NCBI GenBank assembly: GCA_947044365.1
Contig: OX345636.1
Coordinates: 8,266,001 to 8,330,000 of the forward strand
Source of the DNA: Petrosia ficiformis
Taxonomy: Eukaryota > Porifera > Demospongiae > Haplosclerida > Petrosiidae
Length of the DNA: 64,000 bases
Reading direction: 5' to 3'
Numbering within the stretch: the stretch's first letter is position 1; each line of letters begins with the position of its first letter. The translations under genes and the position numbers were made by a program. Shown piece by piece: positions 59,329 to 64,000 of this stretch. A model generated the notes under the pieces. That model was given only the letters and a program-made list of their open reading frames with translations. It did no database searches and had not been told where the DNA came from.

Positions 59329-59602
59329 CTGTCATCCATAGAAACGTGAACTTTTTTGAGTAGAATATCATATTTGGTGGCAGAGGGGCACTTCAACTCA
59401 TGAAGAAGATTGTCGGAAGATGTAAGTGATGATTACATAATGCTTTATTCTGTTCAGTAATACATGATATAATCTCGAGTTACTATAATAATAATTATAA
59501 TGATTATAATAACTGAACTACTACAACATTAAACTCTACATTATAATTATTATATTATATATATAGTGGCATTATGATATTAATTATTATGGGTCTTAGG
59601 GG

Positions 59603-60065
59603 CTATCCCTGTAATGGCTTTCTGTGTGGTATAGTAAATTTATAATTATGTTTGTATCATTTACGTGAGTATTCATTGTATAAGTAGTTAAGGAAGTTGC
59701 ATCATTCCTGGGGCTTCGTTGAATTTGTACGTGAAAGAGTACGCGCTTGAGCTGCAGACCAGCAGGAAGATTCAAGAAGAATGTAAAATAGCTAGTAACT
59801 GTTGTATATAGCAGAGAAACACTATAAAGATATTGCAAGAATTTTTAACAAGTATATAACAATAGGTTGTGAAGTTTTAGATATGAGGAAGTCATCATTT
59901 AGAACCTTGAGCGACTACTTAAGTCAGTTCATCAGAGATCTGTGTACTTAGACTGCAATTACATTACTTCCTTGGGTCCCAGTTTTTGAGTACATAGAAA
60001 GGTAGAGACACTAGTGCCATCAGCAATGATTCATACATAGTAATCACAAAGCAATTATAGGGATA
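59603..60065. mobile_element. CATCCCTAT-family MITE, copy D (inverted core)
   Basis: Starts CTATCCCTGTAATGGCTTTC and ends AAAGCAATTATAGGGATA. Core GTAGTTAAGGAAGTTGCATC and CTGTTGTATATAGCAGAGAA are in the orientation of copy F. Confidence 0.8.
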
Positions 60066-60074
60066 TGTTTTTCT

Positions 60075-60111
<37 letters not shown>

Positions 60112-61146
60112 ATTATTCCTTACACTATACAATATCTATAATAGAGAGATATTTGAATAAATTAATGAGTGTATTATTAAGATTATAACTATATAATTAT
60201 ATTGTGTAATGAACATTATGTCACATCATGTGTACATTCCATACACCATTTTCTGTACATTATTATTGCCAGAATATGTCTACATTTTAAACTATATTCA
60301 ATGTTGTACCAAATTATGTGTTTATATAATCTTAATGAGGTGAATAAACATACTTTTGAATGTATCTGACTTTTAAAACAGTATATACATCATCACAAAG
60401 GTAGTGAGTGTATCAAGTGACTGTTATTAGATATTTTCTCAGGTATAACTAAACTGTTAATGACTTATATATTCTGTTAATGCCCTAAGTGAAGAGGGCA
60501 GACTTACATGTAGTTGTACTTATTTGGCCCAGACGTGAGCCTCCCCGTAGCTAGGGTTGAGTCTGAGCCCCAACCTCTGCTTGGAGGGAAGTGTGGAGGT
60601 CAGTGTTTAGGGTGACCTCCACAAAGGCCCACAAATATCACACTGAGGTAGTGGACATATGAGAGAGAGTGGGAAGTGGGGGGGAGGGAGGACAAATCAA
60701 CAGTAATCAACCTCTATACAGACTCACATGGACTGACTGGTACACTGTGCGCATGCGCAGCCTCCTCCCACTCATTAACTCACTTTAATTCTCATTAAAG
60801 TGCATATAGTGTAATACACACAAAAAACATATTATGTTGTCTGAGAAAATCTACCAGTAAACAGTCACTGATTATTCATTACATATGTAATTAATATGAT
60901 ATTATATACCAGTAAATGAAGTTTAAAATATTGTCAATTGACTGTAGTAGTAGAATCCAGAAAATGGTGTTGAATACATCAAAACTAGTAAGACATATTC
61001 AGACAATGTTTGGATTGAGTGTTTGAGTTTTAAATTATATTGCATTCACATTTCAAGTGTCTATTTATGACTCATAGAAAATGGCTTCCAACAGTTTTGA
61101 ACTATAATAATTTACTAAATGTTTGTGAGTACACATACATGTGTGA
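60066..61146. other. No gene call; GC-richer island with NRF1-like palindrome
   Basis: 60530-60780 is GC-richer than its surroundings and has TGCGCATGCGCA at 60748..60759 and a G-rich run at 60680-60692. On the minus strand a pyrimidine tract plus CCTCAG precedes a short open block, which could mark an exon, but no family is visible. Confidence 0.35.
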
Positions 61147-61555
61147 ACATAGTTAAGGAAGTTGCAATATTATGTCATTATGGGGACTAGCTAATTACTA
61201 GGCATGGCACGTAAAAGAACTCACTCTTGAGCCTTAGACTAGTAGGAGAATGTAAAATAGCATCTAATGCTAATAACTGTTGTATATATCAGAGAAACAG
61301 TATGAAGATGATGTAAGAATATTAAACGAGTAAGAAAAGCGAGTAATTAAAATGAGTTGTTGAGTTTCAGACACGAGAGAGTCATCAGCAATGACTAAGG
61401 TTAGAACATTAAAGGAGTACTTCAGTTTCATCAAAGATCTATAGACTTCATTTATGCATTGTTCAGGCCATATTTTTCTTAGTATGCATAAAGGGACACT
61501 AGTGCATGATTGATTTATAGTCACTACAAAGCACTCAGAGAAGGATACTGCTTCT
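61147..61555. mobile_element. CATCCCTAT-family MITE, copy E (degenerate)
   Basis: Contains AGTTAAGGAAGTTGCAAT, GGCACGTAAAAGAACTCACT and TAACTGTTGTATATATCAGA in family order; ends decayed. Confidence 0.6.
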
Positions 61556-61717
61556 CAATAATTATATCTTGCTTCTGCTCTTCTTTAAATTGTTTCGTAT
61601 CTTACGAGTCTTCCATTTTTTTCATGAATTCTATTTTATTCATGTGTAGAATATGTATTCCTACATAAACTGTAGTTCCCATTATTAAATAATGTTAATA
61701 ACTTTTTACCGTAGGGC

Positions 61718-62181
61718 CATCCCTATAATTGCATTCCACGGGGTTTAATGTATATATATATATATATATATGTCACTTGCGCAACTATGCGTTGTATACG
61801 TAGTTAAGGAAGTTGCGTCATTCCGGGAGGGCTCGGTCGATTAATGGATGTTGCGCGTAAAAGAACCCGCGTTCGAGGCATTTCGAGCTACAGACAAGCC
61901 AGGAAGATTCAGAAACTGCTAATAACTGTTGTATATAGCAGAGAAACAGTATAAATATTATGCAAAAATCTTTAACAAGTAAGTTGTTAAGTTTCAGATA
62001 TGCGGAAGTCATCATTTAGAACCTTGAAGGAGTCAGTTCATCAAAGATCTGTGTACTTAGACTGCAATCGGGCTTACACTTACTTCTTCAGGCCCCTGCT
62101 TTTGAGTACACAGAAAGGTAGAGACACTAGTGCCATCAGCAATGCTTAGTACATAGTCATCACAAAGCAAATATAGGGATG
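61718..62181. mobile_element. CATCCCTAT-family MITE, copy F (best preserved)
   Basis: Starts CATCCCTATAATTGCATTCC and ends CAAAGCAAATATAGGGATG. 464 bp with an internal (TA)n run and CACTTGCGCAACTATGCGTT. No coding frame. The family has no recognised superfamily; a target duplication was not resolved. Confidence 0.8.
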
Positions 62182-62327
62182 TTTTTTCTCTATATACACT
62201 TGTTGTAAATGTACTGTAAAATAACAACAAACTAATATAATAGAAAATACTGTATTTTCATCTAAAATATATAGTAAACTACTTGTATTACATGTAACTA
62301 ATAATTATATAACTATTGTTTATATTA

Positions 62328-62745
62328 TTAATGTATAATAATTTTAGATATTACAAAACACAATTTATCACTATTAATATATTCAGTGTTATAATTAGCA
62401 TTGTATTCTAAATCACTGTGTGATATGAAGTGAGGTATACCCAGTCCACCAGGAGCTGTGTCTCCTTGTGTGACTCTTATACGATCTTCCAATAGTGCAT
62501 TGTAATGGTCGATAGTCTTCTCCACATGTCCCTTATCCTCCCTCCAATTGAGTAGTTGAATAGTAATCTCACTATTTAAAGGCCATGTCAAGCTCTCGTC
62601 ATTTTGACCTTCCATGAGCCTCACACTAACACTTACATGTGTACCTGTACCAGTACTGTAACCATTAGCATGTACTATTAACTTAACTCATATCCATCTG
62701 GTGCACTGTACAACCCCAGACTCCACCATGTATCAGCCACTCTCT
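62328..62745 (-). pseudogene. MATH (TRAF C-terminal) domain fragment
   Basis: Minus-strand blocks DTWWSLGLYSAPDGYEL, then HANGYSTGTGTHVSVSVRLM, then LTWPLNSEITIQLLNWREDK, IPHFISHSDLEY and NTEYINSDKLCFVI follow the MATH/TRAF beta-sandwich, which binds receptor tails in TRAF signalling. A one-base shift with stops (GAGTTAAGTTAATAG, about 62680) separates the first two blocks. The N-terminal strands and any RING or zinc-finger part are missing. It is a truncated pseudogene, or a gene with an error at the shift. Confidence 0.75.
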
Positions 62746-62753
62746 TGTGTTCA

Positions 62754-63667
62754 CTAAAGCTGTACATAGTGATAGTACATGGAGGGAGGAGATTTGTGAC
62801 AGCCGATGTGGTATGTGGTAAACATCTGTATCAGGTGAGAAAATTTCTTTCCAGTAAACTTAGAAGCATGCAACCATACACGAGTGCCCGCTTCTTCCGC
62901 GTTGCTTTTAAATTCTAATTCAATGCCATCATCTTTTACACACCACACTTCATCTCTGTCTACTCCCTCTCCACTACCATGCAGCCACATAAAATTTCTG
63001 GTCTTTCCTTAGTAATTGTATTACATGTACAAGTATACATTCACCAATATAAATTATCAGCTGTCTTTTACATTGCCTGCAGTTAACTATTTCTGTCCAT
63101 TTCTTAGGTATTTTCATGTCATCACTAAACTTCAGGTGTTTGTGATTATCACTGGTATGATCATCTCTGCGGCTTCTCTCAATAGACTTTGGGTGCTCCT
63201 CTATTCTATTTGGATCATCAAATACTAGGTGAATCTCCATTGCACCAGACCTACTGTACCAAACTATGTACCGTTTAATATTCACTTATTTTTGAATAGA
63301 TTCGTAGAGGCATTGTATTAATTAAAAACATCCCTTCTAGGATAACTATGTCTGGTAGCCAACCAATTGGAAATGTATCAATGATTACAAATGAGGGAGT
63401 TGGTTGTACAACTTGGATAGTAGTACCATGCCAGCTTCTACTAACATCCCCTGAGTACACAAATGCATTGCTCTGTAAGAAGTCTATGTTGTCTACAGAT
63501 ACTATTGCCAAAGCATTAAGGTTAAGCTCATGTGTTAGGCCTTTCTGTAACCGATATACTGAGACACTTTCTATGTGTCTTTGTAAAGTGTCATTTGATG
63601 CTACTGCCCCAACACGATTCATCATCTTTATTAGTTCTTTTGAACCACCGTTTGCCTGAAATAGCAT
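62754..63667 (-). pseudogene. Decayed conserved protein, possibly mobile-element ORF with PIN-like pattern
   Basis: In order on the minus strand: VGAVASNDTLQRHIESVSVY, ALAIVSVDNIDFLQSNAFVY, SRSWHGTTIQVVQPTP, stop at 63275. Then in another frame come GAMEIHLVFDDPNR and HPKSIERSRRDD, followed by CRQCKRQLIIYIGECIL. Then comes EVWCVKDDGIELEF and NAEEAGTRVWLHA, and after another shift SPDTDVYHI. From memory, similar multi-block proteins are repeated in sponge and cnidarian genomes. The acidic blocks (VFDDP, NAEEAxT, SPDTDVY) resemble PIN/FEN-type nuclease sites, which is inference. At least two frameshifts make it dead. Confidence 0.5.
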
Positions 63668-64000
63668 TTTCTAATATGTGCATTGGAGCTGAGCAGTTGC
63701 TATCAGTGGCAAAGATTAACACACAAAGACAGTATAAACATTGTGTTTTTCGTTTTTGTGTAAGGTTGGCTAAGATGGTATTGCCATCTTGTCTATACTC
63801 CCTCAGTCTTTATGTTAATAAGACTACCATTTTAAACAATGCTGGATCAATTTTACTTATCATGTTATTTATAGTCATATATTAGTGGTTCAGTACATTG
63901 CATCTGCATAATACTCTGCCTGTTGCCTGATTTTGGTATTCATCACTGTACAAACATTACGGATACTTACATGTATATCGTCTACTTCAATCAATTTCAT
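63668..64000. other. Possible continuation of the decayed frame, otherwise unassigned
   Basis: No independent gene recognised up to the window end. Confidence 0.3.

Noticed and set aside
1..64000. tRNA, rRNA or snRNA genes
   Set aside because: I looked for A/B-box-like and conserved rRNA words by eye and saw none; a covariance-model search would be decisive.

Overview
The window looks like gene-poor, repeat-rich, AT-rich eukaryotic DNA from an early-branching animal. A demosponge such as Amphimedon is my best guess. The pointers are: short exons split by small GT-AG introns, a Death-domain exon, a RecQ-like helicase exon, a MELK-like kinase fragment, a TRAF-type MATH fragment, and constant use of the palindromic word TACATGTA. 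No bacterial features (operons, Shine-Dalgarno sites, CRISPR) are present. The species is an inference; nothing in the sequence proves it.

Layout. 0-10 kb: the end of a RecQ-like exon (+), a four-exon stretch of a Death-domain gene (-), a perfect 152-bp inverted repeat that duplicates a start-codon exon, an unrecognised split gene (+), a two-exon gene end (-), and local duplications. 10-16 kb: a hAT-type MITE with 8-bp target duplications, then an 87-bp satellite that contains a 43-bp satellite and is split by a second hAT MITE and by a 2.2-kb hAT element with a frameshifted transposase. 16-25 kb: a dead Tc1 transposase fragment, a 1.5-kb 44-bp satellite, a 50-bp tandem repeat, two Tc1-like MITEs and dispersed repeats. 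25.8-31.3 kb: a Ty3/gypsy retrotransposon (- strand) with nearly identical 249-bp LTRs, frameshifts and an integrase deletion. 33-34 kb: a 45-bp satellite. 34.4-38.1 kb: a Tc1-type transposon that carries, besides a DD-E transposase with an intron, a convergent multi-exon gene for a coiled-coil BEN-domain protein. It sits beside MELK-like kinase exons. 38.3-39.5 kb: a second, truncated hAT transposase pseudogene. 39.7-47.7 kb: an 8-kb array of a 45-bp unit with 1.3-kb higher-order repeats. 47.9-64 kb: MITEs of at least four families (one holding a broken HIRAN-like gene piece), a G-run, microsatellites, a signal-peptide first exon, and pseudogene fragments including a MATH domain and a decayed protein family with a possible PIN-nuclease-like acidic pattern.

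Most of the DNA is mobile elements, their deletion derivatives and tandem repeats. Host genes appear only as exon groups or fragments. The most unusual object is the Tc1 transposon with a BEN-domain passenger gene. Next come the perfect foldback around a coding first exon and the pair of related 45-bp satellites lying on either side of that transposon.
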